A stretch of 64,000 nucleotides of DNA, from positions 62,001 through 126,000 of the forward strand of contig JAKEHY010000038.1 of the NCBI GenBank assembly GCA_022614805.1, in the 5' to 3' direction. Every line of letters begins with the position of its first letter. The first letter of the stretch is position 1. Under the pieces are notes generated by a model. It had not been told where the DNA came from. It searched no databases and saw nothing but the letters and a program-made list of their open reading frames with translations. This document shows, piece after piece, positions 30,947-39,704 of the stretch. Made by a program: the position numbers and the translations under genes. This stretch comes from Candidatus Zixiibacteriota bacterium. GTDB lineage: Bacteria; Zixibacteria; MSB-5A5; DSPP01.

Positions 30947-32609
30947 TGGTCCCCTTTTTGGTCAGACGGGCCGAGCCGGAGGTTTCCATAAAAAGAACAT
31001 AAATGCCGGAACGCAAAGTTTTACCGTTATTTCCTTTGCCGTCCCAGCGAAGCTGGCTGGAAGCAGTCGGCGAATTATCCAGCAGCGTTTTCACCTCCCG
31101 GCCGTTCAGGTCGTAAATACGGGCGGTCAGGTTGGCCTGAAAAGGGAGGGTGAAGTTTATCGTGACTTCATCATCAAAACCGTCGCCATCGGGAGAAAAC
31201 GGATTCGGCGAGATGTCGACCCCCAGATTTTCCGAATAGGCGGCGGCGATGGAGTTTTGACTGCCGGGCGTTGCTCCTTTAACGTCCACCGAGCGCCACC
31301 AGTTGGCCAGATTGTCGGACGGCAGAGCCGGGTCTTTTTTCTCCCAAGAGACGTTGCCGCCGTAGCCCTCGCCGTAGCCGATGGAGTCTTCCAGAAGCCC
31401 GAAGGGGCTGACCAGCTTTATTGTATCGCCGTCGTTATTCAAAGCCGGCCAGCTGGCGGGCTGAAAAATAGGGGCGGTTACATTCGGGTAAAACGCTTGG
31501 AAGCCGGTTTTATCATTGGCAACTATGGTAAAGCTTTTGGCCGGGATAACTGTAGAATCGACTACAATAGCAACCTGACTTTTGGCGTCGCCAATTTTCC
31601 AGCCGAAAAGCTCTGCCGCCGTATCAGCGGCATTGTACAATTCAATCCATTCCGATTCGAGCGGGCTGGCGGGGTCGGGGAGAAATTCGTTGATGAGCAG
31701 GGTTGGAGCCACCGCTCCATTTTTAATAGTGACCGCCGCAAAATTGTTTTCGTTGCGGCCGTCGAGTGGAAGGGAGATGACGATGCGCTGGTAGCCGGAT
31801 GGCAGAATTAAGTCTATTGTAAAAGCATCATTCTCTTGAGTTGCAAGAGCCGTAATCTGCGTTGAATCCAAGATTTGAAGGGCTGTAAATCCGGTATCGC
31901 CGGGAACGCCGATAGAAAAGAACAGATGCCGGGCAACAGTCGAATCGAGCCCAACATTTTTCACGGTGCCGGAGAACCGGGCCGTGAAACCGGTCAGGGT
32001 TTGAGCGGTCACCTGCTCAATGGCCAAATCATTGGCAACCGGCGCGACCGAGTTGATTTTCCCCGGCGTGGAACCGGAGGAAGCGCGGGAGACGGCAATG
32101 TTGGGTGCCGCCGCCGGAGATGCAGCCGCAATTCTTTCATAGGACTTGCCATCACCGGAATCAGCCGTCCAGATGAAAGAATCAACGGGATTGCCTTGGT
32201 GAAGCAACAAAACCCGGCCGGATGCGTTGTTCAAAGTGAATTTGCCTTTCAGCAAAGGATAGTTTTCGGCGGCCTCATCCCCCCAGATGCCGGAATTATC
32301 ACCCCACTGTTTTTCGAAAGAGTTTTCCGTTTCGTATTCGGCCACCGGTTTGCGGGAAACGACGGCAAAACCGTTCGCCGGCAGGATTACCGAGCCGGAG
32401 TCGAGGCGGGAGGTGTCGTTGCCGACCACAATAGAAAAATCGGACAGCGGGGCCGAATTTGCGTCGACATTAAAAAGTTCAATCCATTCCAAGCTGGTAA
32501 AAGAGCCCGGTTCGTTGGCTAAAACCTCGTTTATAACGACCTTCGGCGCTTGGGCAAAAGCGGGGAGGGAAAATAGGACGGTGGAAAGAACGGCGAAGAC
32601 GGTGCGCAT
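30924..32609 (-). CDS. Secreted lamin-tail-domain protein with C-terminal FlgD-like sorting domain
   Basis: 561 residues. A signal peptide (VFAVLSTVLFSLPAFAQA) precedes two lamin-tail domains (VVINEVLANEPGSFTSLEWI and LLINEFLPDPASPLESEWIE, each then ELYN or ELFN), with a CARDB-like beta domain between. The C-terminus has ISPNPFSPDGDGFDDEVTIN and ends in a FlgD-like Ig segment (ARIYDLNGREVKTLL; LRSGIYVLFME) as used for type IX secretion or surface anchoring. ATG 32609 overlaps the upstream stop (TAATG). Likely a surface or released protein; lamin-tail domains often accompany nucleases, but no nuclease motif is seen. Confidence 0.85.
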   Translation of the reverse strand: MRTVFAVLSTVLFSLPAFAQAPKVVINEVLANEPGSFTSLEWIELFNVDANSAPLSDFSIVVGNDTSRLDSGSVILPANGFAVVSRKPVAEYETENSFEKQWGDNSGIWGDEAAENYPLLKGKFTLNNASGRVLLLHQGNPVDSFIWTADSGDGKSYERIAAASPAAAPNIAVSRASSGSTPGKINSVAPVANDLAIEQVTAQTLTGFTARFSGTVKNVGLDSTVARHLFFSIGVPGDTGFTALQILDSTQITALATQENDAFTIDLILPSGYQRIVISLPLDGRNENNFAAVTIKNGAVAPTLLINEFLPDPASPLESEWIELYNAADTAAELFGWKIGDAKSQVAIVVDSTVIPAKSFTIVANDKTGFQAFYPNVTAPIFQPASWPALNNDGDTIKLVSPFGLLEDSIGYGEGYGGNVSWEKKDPALPSDNLANWWRSVDVKGATPGSQNSIAAAYSENLGVDISPNPFSPDGDGFDDEVTINFTLPFQANLTARIYDLNGREVKTLLDNSPTASSQLRWDGKGNNGKTLRSGIYVLFMETSGSARLTKKGTIVLVKKK

Positions 32610-34159
32610 TACCAAGGGCGGGCGAGTTCGACCCTCAAAAAAGTGGAGGGTTTGTTCGACAGCGAACGGTTGAAATCCTTGGACAGACGCGCCATAAATA
32701 CCAGTTCCGGGTAAATTTTCAATCGCTCCTCGAGGTAGAAAATATAATAAAATCGGTTGGTCGCGCGGTCGGTTCGTTCTCCGATTTTGCCCCAGGTGGT
32801 CAACGCCAGCCGATTTTGCGCCCAGCGCAGCCGGGCTGAAAGGGCTTCACCCCGAAAACCGAGAAAGCCCTTCGACATTTCCCCGGTAAATCGCAAATGC
32901 AGTTTTTCGCCAAACTCGTAGTCGGTCGAAACTCTTCCCTGCCATCTTTGGCGGGCTTCCAAGGTGTCGGAAAAGTCGCTTTTGGTCCAGCTTCCGTGAA
33001 TTCCGAGTTTTTTTGCGGGGCGATAGCGGCTTGAAACGTGAAACCGATGCCGGTTCAGCTTTTCGCCCAATGGCCCCCAGAAGCCAATTCTGGATGCGAA
33101 ACTCCATTGGTCGCTGGGCCGCCAGCTTTCGCTCCAGAAAAACCCTTTGGTCTGGCTGCGGGGAGTGCGGTAGGAAAAGTCCACTTCTTCGATTTCCTGC
33201 GTGCGGTAATCGCCAAAGGAGGGGCCGCCGGAGTGGATGAGGAGGCCGGAGTTGTAGTTCCAAAAAACAAATTCCGATTTCCAAAAGCCGTGTTTGGCCA
33301 GCGCCGAAAAGATGTATCCCGCCGATTTTTTGTCCAGATATCCCGTTTCGCCGGAAAATTCGGCCTCCCTTAGTTTGAAACGGACATGCAGGGAGGCGAA
33401 AGGGAAGGTTTTTTTGGCCTGCGTCTCTCTGTTTTTCAGTTCTTCACTACCCACCATTGCACCGGCTTCAAAATTTTTTCGAAAATAAGCGGCGCCCCCC
33501 GCTCCAAGCAAGTCTTCGTGGGCTTCGCTCTTGTCGAACGAGCCGAAGGCCTCGAGCAAAAAATTTTCGAGGGTGCGGCGGCCCAGCGCCCCGTTGTAGC
33601 GGGTGAAGGCGGGAAAGGCAATCGAATTAGTGAATTCGTCCGGTTTGGAGGCGGAGGAAAGGGGGTAAAATCCCCGGCCCAAAATCAGGCCTTGGCCCCA
33701 TTCGTAATCAAAATTTCCGGCGCGGAGCCCCCAACCGTTTTGAGTGAACCAGGTGCCGCGCCTTCGCAGCGAAAGCTCCCTTTCCGTTGGCGTTTTGACC
33801 CCTTCGGCAAAGAAGCCGAAGCTGTTTTTGGCCGGGCATTTGAAGGTGAAATAGTTGCGGCTGTCCTTTTGCGGCACGAGCGAATACTGGCTGCCGAGGT
33901 TGAAGTAAAGGGGGATTTGAGTTTCCGATACGGAGTCGATCTTTAATTCTTCCTGCGCCACGAATGAAAGCCGGGCCCCGCTTGCCTCCGCCGCCATAAT
34001 CGCCTCTTCAAAGGTCTCCATCGAAATTTCCCCGTCGCGGAGCTTTTCCAAAAGCTCATCCACGGAGAGGGTGGAGTCGGGTTGGGGGAAGGCATTGCTT
34101 GCGGTCAGGAATAAAAGAAAGAAGAGTTTGACTTTTGTTTTACCAATCATAGCAATCAA
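32609..34159 (-). CDS. Predicted outer-membrane beta-barrel protein with an N-terminal helical segment
   Basis: About 516 residues. Signal peptide (KVKLFFLLFLTASNAFPQ), then a short helical stretch (VDELLEKLRDGEISMETFEE), then many amphipathic strands with frequent aromatic ends (NYFTFKCPAKNSFGFFAEGV; GNFDYEWGQGLILGRGFYPL) continuing to the C-terminus. This suggests a large barrel; family not recognised. I prefer TTG 34159 as start, with GGGGGA seven bases upstream; ATG 34150 is the alternative. It is first in a coupled operon with the lamin-tail, PorV-like and dgt genes. Confidence 0.7.
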   Translation of the reverse strand: MIAMIGKTKVKLFFLLFLTASNAFPQPDSTLSVDELLEKLRDGEISMETFEEAIMAAEASGARLSFVAQEELKIDSVSETQIPLYFNLGSQYSLVPQKDSRNYFTFKCPAKNSFGFFAEGVKTPTERELSLRRRGTWFTQNGWGLRAGNFDYEWGQGLILGRGFYPLSSASKPDEFTNSIAFPAFTRYNGALGRRTLENFLLEAFGSFDKSEAHEDLLGAGGAAYFRKNFEAGAMVGSEELKNRETQAKKTFPFASLHVRFKLREAEFSGETGYLDKKSAGYIFSALAKHGFWKSEFVFWNYNSGLLIHSGGPSFGDYRTQEIEEVDFSYRTPRSQTKGFFWSESWRPSDQWSFASRIGFWGPLGEKLNRHRFHVSSRYRPAKKLGIHGSWTKSDFSDTLEARQRWQGRVSTDYEFGEKLHLRFTGEMSKGFLGFRGEALSARLRWAQNRLALTTWGKIGERTDRATNRFYYIFYLEERLKIYPELVFMARLSKDFNRSLSNKPSTFLRVELARPW

Positions 34160-34385
34160 CGTGAAATCCCCCGCCAAAATCACGGGTCTGAGCGATTTTA
34201 GTCAAACGGAAAGAGTTTGTAAAGTGGCCGGAAACACCCCTCCGGCCTTGCGGTACGTTTAACCTCCCCTTCAATCCCCTTGGCCGTGGCCCGAAGCCAC
34301 GTCTCGGGCAGGCCTCCTTCGTAAGGAGGGGACAAAAAGGCGGAGATTGGAGATTAGTGATTCGTCCCTGCCTCCGCGTCCAGAA

Positions 34386-34410
34386 TGCGTCAGAAGTGAT
34401 TTCTGACGCA
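34386..34410. repeat. CGTCAG-type palindrome
   Basis: Perfect inverted repeat with arms TGCGTCAGAA and TTCTGACGCA around a five-base centre; same family as 24459-24479. Confidence 0.8.
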
Positions 34411-34467
34411 ACAGGCAAAATCGGGCAAACATATCGGCCTGCCCCTACAAAAACACCTCATCCTTGG

Positions 34468-34491
34468 CCCCTCTCCATAAATGGAGAGGGG
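34468..34491. repeat. CTCTCCAT-type palindrome
   Basis: Arms CCCCTCTCCAT and ATGGAGAGGGG. A second copy lies at 42633-42659 with the same arms and a different centre. Confidence 0.8.
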
Positions 34492-34493
34492 AA

Positions 34494-34520
34494 GGGCGAA
34501 CACGCCGGTTCGCCCCTATG
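34494..34520. repeat. TAGGGG/CCCCTA-family palindrome
   Basis: GGGCGAAC, variable centre, GTTCGCCCCTATG. The arms differ from other copies but remain complementary, and the CCCCTA edge is kept. Confidence 0.75.
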
Positions 34521-34682
34521 GATGCGAAAGGCGAAGGCGGGCGGGTTGGGGTCGTCGGGGACGATCGGGGTAAACCCGCCCCTACAAAGGCGGAAGGCAA
34601 AAACGGGCGGGCACACTGACTTTGTTCCCGCGGCGAACCTTTCAGGTAATGAAGACCGGGGAGCGGAAGTGTCCGGTGCGGC

Positions 34683-35372
34683 CTATGGGTCGAGGGCAAG
34701 CACCGCCCACTTACTTGGATCGAAGCGCAGGTGGGGCGGCACATACCCGCGAACCAACCGATTGTCGCAGCAACCGTCGTCCGGAGGGAGCGCAGCCGGC
34801 CAGGTGACCACGGCGCCCGTGTCGCCCTCTGGAACGAAGAAAGCAAGCGCCAGCCCGGTCATTCCGGGGATTCGAGTTAGTGAAAATTGCAGCTCCTGCA
34901 CCAATCCGCCCCCCATGCGAAAGGTACTAGCCACCCAGCCGTGGCGAGAGAGGTACTCGCTCCTTTCCGCGCGCGCTTGGTCGTTTAATTCCGTGTTGCG
35001 CATCCCGTAGACGAACTGCGTGTCACTTGTCACCCACTCCCGGGCTCTCCGCGCATAGTTCACGCTTCCCAAGGCGGCGGAGGCGTGGAAAACACGGACA
35101 GAGTCCCTTTGAGCGACGCACACGCTGGCAAAACCCGGGCGGGGAGTGGTGATGCCGACGAAGAGGTGGCCGTGGTCGTGCCGCAGCCGAACGACAGTCC
35201 CGTCCGGGAGCCGGTGGAGGGCCGAACCGTCCCACTCGTTTTCCTCCATCCGTCCATCGATGACGACGGGGGCGCCGCGGGGGACGTGAACCGCCGGTTT
35301 TGACGCCGACGCTGCGCAGGATAGGGGGAGATTTAACATCAGAAAGCGCCCGGCCAAAACCAGGGATTTCAT
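34683..35372 (-). CDS. Putative lipoprotein with CBM9-like domain
   Basis: 229 residues. AAGGAGGTCTGAA precedes ATG 35372. A hydrophobic leader ends in LPLSC, a plausible lipobox. The mature part starts with APVVIDGRMEENEWDGSAL, the opening of the carbohydrate-binding family 9 / DUF1083-like sandwich, followed by HLFVGITTPRPGFASVCV. Such domains bind sugars or occur alone in cell-surface proteins. The gene is more G+C-rich than its neighbours and is boxed in by repeat clusters on both sides (34386-34620 and 35434-35601), suggesting a mobile or recently inserted unit. Confidence 0.7.
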   Translation of the reverse strand: MKSLVLAGRFLMLNLPLSCAASASKPAVHVPRGAPVVIDGRMEENEWDGSALHRLPDGTVVRLRHDHGHLFVGITTPRPGFASVCVAQRDSVRVFHASAALGSVNYARRAREWVTSDTQFVYGMRNTELNDQARAERSEYLSRHGWVASTFRMGGGLVQELQFSLTRIPGMTGLALAFFVPEGDTGAVVTWPAALPPDDGCCDNRLVRGYVPPHLRFDPSKWAVLALDP

Positions 35373-35433
35373 TTCAGACCTCCTTAAAATTCAGAGGGCG
35401 AGGGGGAACCGTCCCTGCGAAGATAAAAAATAC

Positions 35434-35601
35434 GGGCAGACACATCGGTCTGCCCCTACGGGGAAGACAGGGGTTGGTGGTAAGCGATTCGTCCGCCCAA
35501 TACCGGCCCAAAAAACAGAGGAACATAAAAAGCGGGCGGGCACAAGACCCGCCCCTACAAAAACAAAGACAAAAACGCGCAGGCACGGGGGCCTGCCCCT
35601 A
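35434..35601. repeat. Three TAGGGG/CCCCTA-family palindromes in a row
   Basis: GGGCAGACACATCGGTCTGCCCCTAC region (35434-35459), GGGCGGG...CCCGCCCCTAC (35534-35558) and GCAGGC...GCCTGCCCCTA (35579-35601). The arms differ in each copy but stay complementary. The last one supplies the TAG stop of the M16 gene at 35599-35601. The whole 35373-35598 gap has no gene. Confidence 0.8.
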
Positions 35602-37095
35602 CTCCACCACCGGCGGGGTGAGGGCGACTTTGGAGGTGGGGCCCAAAGAGGACAAATCGGCGTCGAAGCCGGCTGTGTTGCCGACCACCACCATCGTCAA
35701 ATTTTCCGGCTTCAGATAGGTCTTCGCCACGCGGAAAACGTCCTCCGCCGTGACCTTGCGGACATTGTCCAGATAATCCCTGTAAAAATTCGGGTCGCGG
35801 CCGAAGTAGTCCAGCCCCATCAACTGCCCCACCACGGCAGGGGCGGAGGTGAACTGGAAAACGAAGCGGTTGATGTAGGAATCCTTGGCGGTTTTCAGCT
35901 CTTCCTCGGTCACCGGGGCTTCGCGCATTTTTTTAATCACGTTCATCATCTCGGAGGCAGCCTTGTGGGTGGTTTCGGTTTTGGTCTGGCAGGAGGCGGC
36001 AAAGGTGCCCAAGTCGCGCGAGCCGGTATTGAACTGGGAGTTTACCGAATAGGCCAACCCCAAATCGGAGCGTACGCGGGAGGTCAGCCGCGAAGTGAAG
36101 CCGCCGCCGCCCAAGGTATAATTCATCACCTGAATGGCGTAGATATCCGGATTGGTGAAGTCCACCCCCAAATGCCCCATCGTGATGTTGGTCTGGTTCA
36201 AGCTCGGCTTGTCGATGACGTAGATGCCGGGGTTGGGTTGGCCTGCAACTTTGGGAATATCCGGGAAGCGGATGTTTTTCTTCTCCCATTTGGCAAAGAC
36301 TTTCTTGATTTTCTCCACCACCCCGTCCGGGTCAAAGTCGCCGCTTATTCCGAGCAAAACGTTGTTGGGGGCAAAATAGGTTCTGTGCCAGTCCTGCAAA
36401 TCCTCGCGGGTCAGTTTCTTGACCGTTTCCCATTCCAAAACCCGGCCGTAGGGATGGCCGCCGTAGATGCGGCTGGTGAACTCGCGGAAGAGAATCGAGC
36501 CGGGCTGGTCGTTGCGGCGGCGGATTTGCTCTTTTATCTGGTCTTTGGCCAAGTCGAGCTTTTCCTGCCGGAAGGCGGGGTTCATCAGGACGTCGGCCAG
36601 AATCTCCAGCCCGCGGTCGATATCCTTGGCCAGGACGTTCAGGTTGGCCGACCCCTGCTCGGTGCCGATGGAGGTCTCGACCGAGCCGGCCATATACTCC
36701 AGCTCGGCGTTCAACGAATCGGGCGTCAAGGTTTTCGTCCCCCCCGTGCGCATAACCGTGCCGCAGAGGCGGGAGAGGCCCGCTTTATCCGGCGGCTCGT
36801 AAATTTCGCCGGTGCGGACGGCCGCCTGCACGTTGAAGACCGGCAGGGCGCGGTCGGGATAGAGATAGAGGGAGAGGCCGTTGGCCAGAACGATTTTTTT
36901 GACCTCCTTGCCGAGTTCGGGAACGGACCAGACCAGGTCGCGATACTTCAAGGCCTCCACTTTTTTGGAGCCGGGAGAGACTTTGGAAGTGTCCCGCCGG
37001 GCCGGTTCGACGGGGCGGCCGTGCTGGGGGAAAGCCAACCCAAAGGTTAGAAGGAGAGTCAAAAGCGCCGGCATCCAGATTTTGATTTTCATCAT
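35599..37095 (-). CDS. M16-family protein lacking the zinc motif (non-catalytic partner)
   Basis: 498 residues with a signal peptide (MPALLTLLLTFGLAFPQ). It has both M16 halves (LANGLSLYLYPDRALPVFNV; later IYVIDKPSLNQTNITMGHLG), but the HxxEH zinc site of active members is replaced by sequence around SRLCGTVMRTGGTKTLT. Such proteins pair with an active M16 to close the proteolytic chamber. The active partner is the adjacent gene (37105-38616), nine bases upstream on the same strand. AAGGAG precedes the twin ATGs at 37095 and 37092. The TAG stop belongs to a repeat palindrome. Probably periplasmic. Confidence 0.9.
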   Translation of the reverse strand: MMKIKIWMPALLTLLLTFGLAFPQHGRPVEPARRDTSKVSPGSKKVEALKYRDLVWSVPELGKEVKKIVLANGLSLYLYPDRALPVFNVQAAVRTGEIYEPPDKAGLSRLCGTVMRTGGTKTLTPDSLNAELEYMAGSVETSIGTEQGSANLNVLAKDIDRGLEILADVLMNPAFRQEKLDLAKDQIKEQIRRRNDQPGSILFREFTSRIYGGHPYGRVLEWETVKKLTREDLQDWHRTYFAPNNVLLGISGDFDPDGVVEKIKKVFAKWEKKNIRFPDIPKVAGQPNPGIYVIDKPSLNQTNITMGHLGVDFTNPDIYAIQVMNYTLGGGGFTSRLTSRVRSDLGLAYSVNSQFNTGSRDLGTFAASCQTKTETTHKAASEMMNVIKKMREAPVTEEELKTAKDSYINRFVFQFTSAPAVVGQLMGLDYFGRDPNFYRDYLDNVRKVTAEDVFRVAKTYLKPENLTMVVVGNTAGFDADLSSLGPTSKVALTPPVVE

Positions 37096-37104
37096 TCTGC
37101 TCCT

Positions 37105-38616
37105 TTATAATTCAGCCGCGGGGGATTTTTCTTTGGTCACCAAAGTCACCACCGTGCGGTTGGATTTGGTGAAATACTGTTTGGCGACCTTCATAACGTC
37201 GGCGGCGGTCACTTTTTTCAGGTTTTCAATATTCTGCAGGGCGTAGCGCCAGTCGCCGGTCAAAGCCGTCACCGTGGCGAGGCCGAAAGCCGTGCCGGTG
37301 TTCGAAGAAAGGGAGCGGATGAAGTTGGCGTCCAGCTGATTTTTCACCTTCTGCAGCTCCCATTCGGTGACCGGCTCGTTTTTGAGCCGTTCCAGCTCCT
37401 CGTAGGCCGCCGTTTCGATTTCCGCAGGGGTGTGCGGGGTGAGAGGGGTCGCCGTTATGTAGAACAAATCGGGATAGCGGGAGGAGGAGTTGGAGGCGTT
37501 GATGCCGACCGCGAGTTTTTTTTCCTCGACGATTTTTTTGTAGAGCCGACTGGTGCGGCCGTCCGAGAGAATCGAGGCGATGACGTCCAGAACCTCGTTG
37601 TCCGGGTGGGCGATTTCCCGGCCCATATACCCGATGGCCAAAAGGGGATTGGCTTCGAACTCCACCTCCGCCCGGCGTTCCCCTTCCTGCTTCGGTTCGT
37701 CGGTGAAGACCGGCCGGGGGGGCTGGGGGAAGGGGGGAATATCCTCAAAATAGCGGGTCATCATCGCGAAAACCTCATCGGCTTTGACATCCCCGACGAC
37801 GGCCATAATGGCGTTGTTGGGGGCGTAGTACTGCTTGAAGAAGACCTCGACCTCCTCGCGCAGGACGGTTTTCAAATCGCCGGGCCAGCCGACCACCGGC
37901 CAGTGGTAGGGATGGGCGTTAAAGGCCAGGGCGTTGAACTGCTCGAACAGCTTGCCGAAGGGCTGGGTGTCGGTCCGCAGCCGGCGCTCCTCGAAGACCA
38001 CGTCCCGCTCGGAGTAGAACTCCCGCAGGACCGGGTTGCGAAGCCGGTCGGACTCCAGCCAGGCCCAGAGCTCGAGGCGGTTGGCGGGAAGCGCGACGTA
38101 ATACTGGGTTCCGTCGTTGCCCGTGGAGGCGTTCAGGCCGGTGCCGCCGTTTTCCAGATAGGTTTCCCAAAGCTCGTCTTTTATGACGTATTTCTTTTGT
38201 TCATCCTGCAACTGGGCAATCTGGCCGCGCAGGGATTTGACCTTGGCCGAGTCGCCGCCCCAGAGGACGTTTTGCAGTTTGTGCTGCTCGGCGCGCAGGA
38301 GCGTGGCCAGGGAGTCGATTTTTTTCATAATGGGGACTTCGGCCTCGTAGTTGGTGGTACCGATTTGTTTGGACCCCTTGAAGAGCATATGCTCCAAGAG
38401 GTGGGCCGTGCCGGTAATGCCGGGGCGCTCGTCCACGGAGCCGACTTTGAAGCGCATCAGGCAGGAGACCACCGGGGCGGTGTGGTTTTCCACCACCAGG
38501 ATTTTAAGCCTGTTTTTAAGGGTTTTTTCCTTGACGTCCAAGGTGACCTTACTCCCGGCAAAAGAAAAAAGACCCAAAGACAGGGCCGCAGCTAAAATTA
38601 CTGCTCGTTTGGCCAT
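37105..38616 (-). CDS. M16-family zinc metallopeptidase (active subunit)
   Basis: 503 residues with a signal peptide (AVILAAALSLGLFSFAG). The zinc motif is present as GTAHLLEHMLFKGSKQ (HxxEH), and the later Glu ligand is probably in YSERDVVFEERRLRTD. An insertion of about 60 residues rich in Gln/Lys/Leu (LRAEQHKLQNVLWGGDSAKV) sits after the zinc motif, as in bacterial insulinase-family peptidases. GGAGGAATT precedes ATG 38616. With the inactive partner downstream it should form a periplasmic heterodimeric peptidase; substrate unknown. Confidence 0.93.
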   Translation of the reverse strand: MAKRAVILAAALSLGLFSFAGSKVTLDVKEKTLKNRLKILVVENHTAPVVSCLMRFKVGSVDERPGITGTAHLLEHMLFKGSKQIGTTNYEAEVPIMKKIDSLATLLRAEQHKLQNVLWGGDSAKVKSLRGQIAQLQDEQKKYVIKDELWETYLENGGTGLNASTGNDGTQYYVALPANRLELWAWLESDRLRNPVLREFYSERDVVFEERRLRTDTQPFGKLFEQFNALAFNAHPYHWPVVGWPGDLKTVLREEVEVFFKQYYAPNNAIMAVVGDVKADEVFAMMTRYFEDIPPFPQPPRPVFTDEPKQEGERRAEVEFEANPLLAIGYMGREIAHPDNEVLDVIASILSDGRTSRLYKKIVEEKKLAVGINASNSSSRYPDLFYITATPLTPHTPAEIETAAYEELERLKNEPVTEWELQKVKNQLDANFIRSLSSNTGTAFGLATVTALTGDWRYALQNIENLKKVTAADVMKVAKQYFTKSNRTVVTLVTKEKSPAAEL

Positions 38617-38903
38617 AATTCCTCCTTGGTTGGTTTCATCCATCTTCGCAGAACGATTCATCTTTTTGACCCCCTGCGCGGGGTTTTAAAAAACCCCGGC
38701 GCGTCCCCCTTCGTATGGGGGACAGGAGTACAAATTCAGAGGGGAAGTATAAATGCGGAAACAGTTCGTGTAAAGCCGTCATTACGCTGGATTATACGGC
38801 AGGAAAGAGGCGGGGTTGCGGGGAATTGAATCATCGGGTCATTGAGTCATTGAATCATTTTGTGCGTCTTGACGCTCCAAAGGGGGCTGGTTACATTGAG
38901 AAT
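38617..38903. other. Divergent intergenic region with hairpins and a short tandem repeat
   Basis: Between the divergent M16 and GrdB-like genes. It includes CCCCTGCGCGGGGTTTT followed by AAAAAACCCC (38671-38697) and CCCCCTTCGTATGGGGG (38705-38721). No gene or clear promoter recognised. Confidence 0.65.
38827..38858. repeat. Four degenerate 8-bp tandem units (TGAATCAT type)
   Basis: TGAATCAT, CGGGTCAT, TGAGTCAT, TGAATCAT in direct succession. Units share the TCAT core. Confidence 0.75.
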
Positions 38904-39704
38904 ATGAAGTTCCTCAAGGCCGTGATTTTGGCTTTTGGACGGGTGATACACCGGATTTCGCCGAAGTTATCGAAAAAGCTGCAGCTGGCGTATCCCTTTT
39001 TCCGACAAAAGGTAGCCGGCTTGGCAGTTCTTAAAACCAAAACTCCACGGGTGGCCTTACTTTCCAGCGCCGGGCTGTACTTGGAGGGGGAGGCGCCTTT
39101 CGACTACAAAAGCTTATACGGGGACGCCTCGTTTCGGGTAATTCGTTCCGATTTTCCGCTTTCCTCCCTGCGGTTGACCGAGTCGGATTTAGACCGGACC
39201 GGTTTTGAGGCCGACCCGGCCAGTTTGTTTCCGCTGCCGGAGTTGAAAACCGTTGCCGCCGAGTTCGGCGGAGAAGCCGCCCTCCATCATTTTTCGCTTT
39301 TGGGGTTTAATTTGAAACGAAAAGAGCTTTTGGAAGAGACGGCGCCGGCTCTTTTGAAGATTTTGCGGGAGGATAAAACCGACCTCGTTTTTCTGACGCC
39401 GGCCTGCGTGGTCTGCCATGAGGTTTTGCCGCAGGTGGCGGGGGCTTTGGAAAAGGAGGGAATCGCGACCGTTACTTTCGCCTTCATCCCCCGGGCGTTG
39501 GAGGCAGCTCGGGGGCCACGGACGGTGCTTTTTGGCGGGGACTGCGGGCTGCCTTTTGGAAAGGCAGCCGTCGAGACCCGCAAAGAACTTCTGCGGTTGG
39601 CAATTCGGGCGGCATATGAGATGAAGACAGCGGGAGAGGTATGGAAGTTTTCTTTCGGCGCAAAGGTAGAGACAACGGTAACGAATGCCGCCGCGATTCG
39701 TTAA
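38904..39704 (+). CDS. Glycine/sarcosine/betaine reductase B (GrdB)-family protein, cysteine form
   Basis: 266 residues. VALLSSAGLYLEGEAPFDYK, YGDASFRVI and ALHHFSLLGFN match the GrdB-like family. The reductase active segment is LTPACVVCHEVLPQVAG with Cys168-x2-Cys171 where true GrdB has selenocysteine; no in-frame TGA occurs. The rest of a reductase complex (GrdA, GrdC/D) and selenocysteine genes are not seen, so a fermentative reductase role is unlikely and the function is open. ATG 38904 has only a weak GAG upstream. It overlaps the Rieske gene by 20 bases, suggesting the two work together as a redox pair. Confidence 0.8.
   Translation: MKFLKAVILAFGRVIHRISPKLSKKLQLAYPFFRQKVAGLAVLKTKTPRVALLSSAGLYLEGEAPFDYKSLYGDASFRVIRSDFPLSSLRLTESDLDRTGFEADPASLFPLPELKTVAAEFGGEAALHHFSLLGFNLKRKELLEETAPALLKILREDKTDLVFLTPACVVCHEVLPQVAGALEKEGIATVTFAFIPRALEAARGPRTVLFGGDCGLPFGKAAVETRKELLRLAIRAAYEMKTAGEVWKFSFGAKVETTVTNAAAIR

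Larger units (their letters stand above)
34160..34682. other. Gene-free repeat cluster
   Basis: About 520 bases with no credible gene. It holds at least four inverted repeats of different families: TGCGTCAGAAGTG/ATTTCTGACGCA (34386-34410), GGGCAAACA...GCCTGCCCCTAC (34423-34448), CCCCTCTCCAT-AA-ATGGAGAGGGG (34468-34491) and GGGCGAAC...GTTCGCCCCTA (34494-34520), then a longer imperfect one with GGGCGGGTT and AACCCGCCCCTAC arms (about 34539-34585). Short GGAGATTGGAGATTAGTGATTC text (34344-34365) resembles degenerate tandem units seen at 21050. Confidence 0.8.

Noticed and set aside
34386-34620. Possible CRISPR array
   Set aside because: The inverted repeats are of different families, arms differ, and there are no regular spacers or cas genes.
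37432-38595. Long open frame on the plus strand opposite the M16 peptidase
   Set aside because: Shadow of a clear protease gene; composition is Gly/Val/Asp/Phe-rich nonsense without motifs.
39402-39422. Selenocysteine site in the GrdB-like gene
   Set aside because: The codons at the active segment are TGC, not TGA; no stop is read through.
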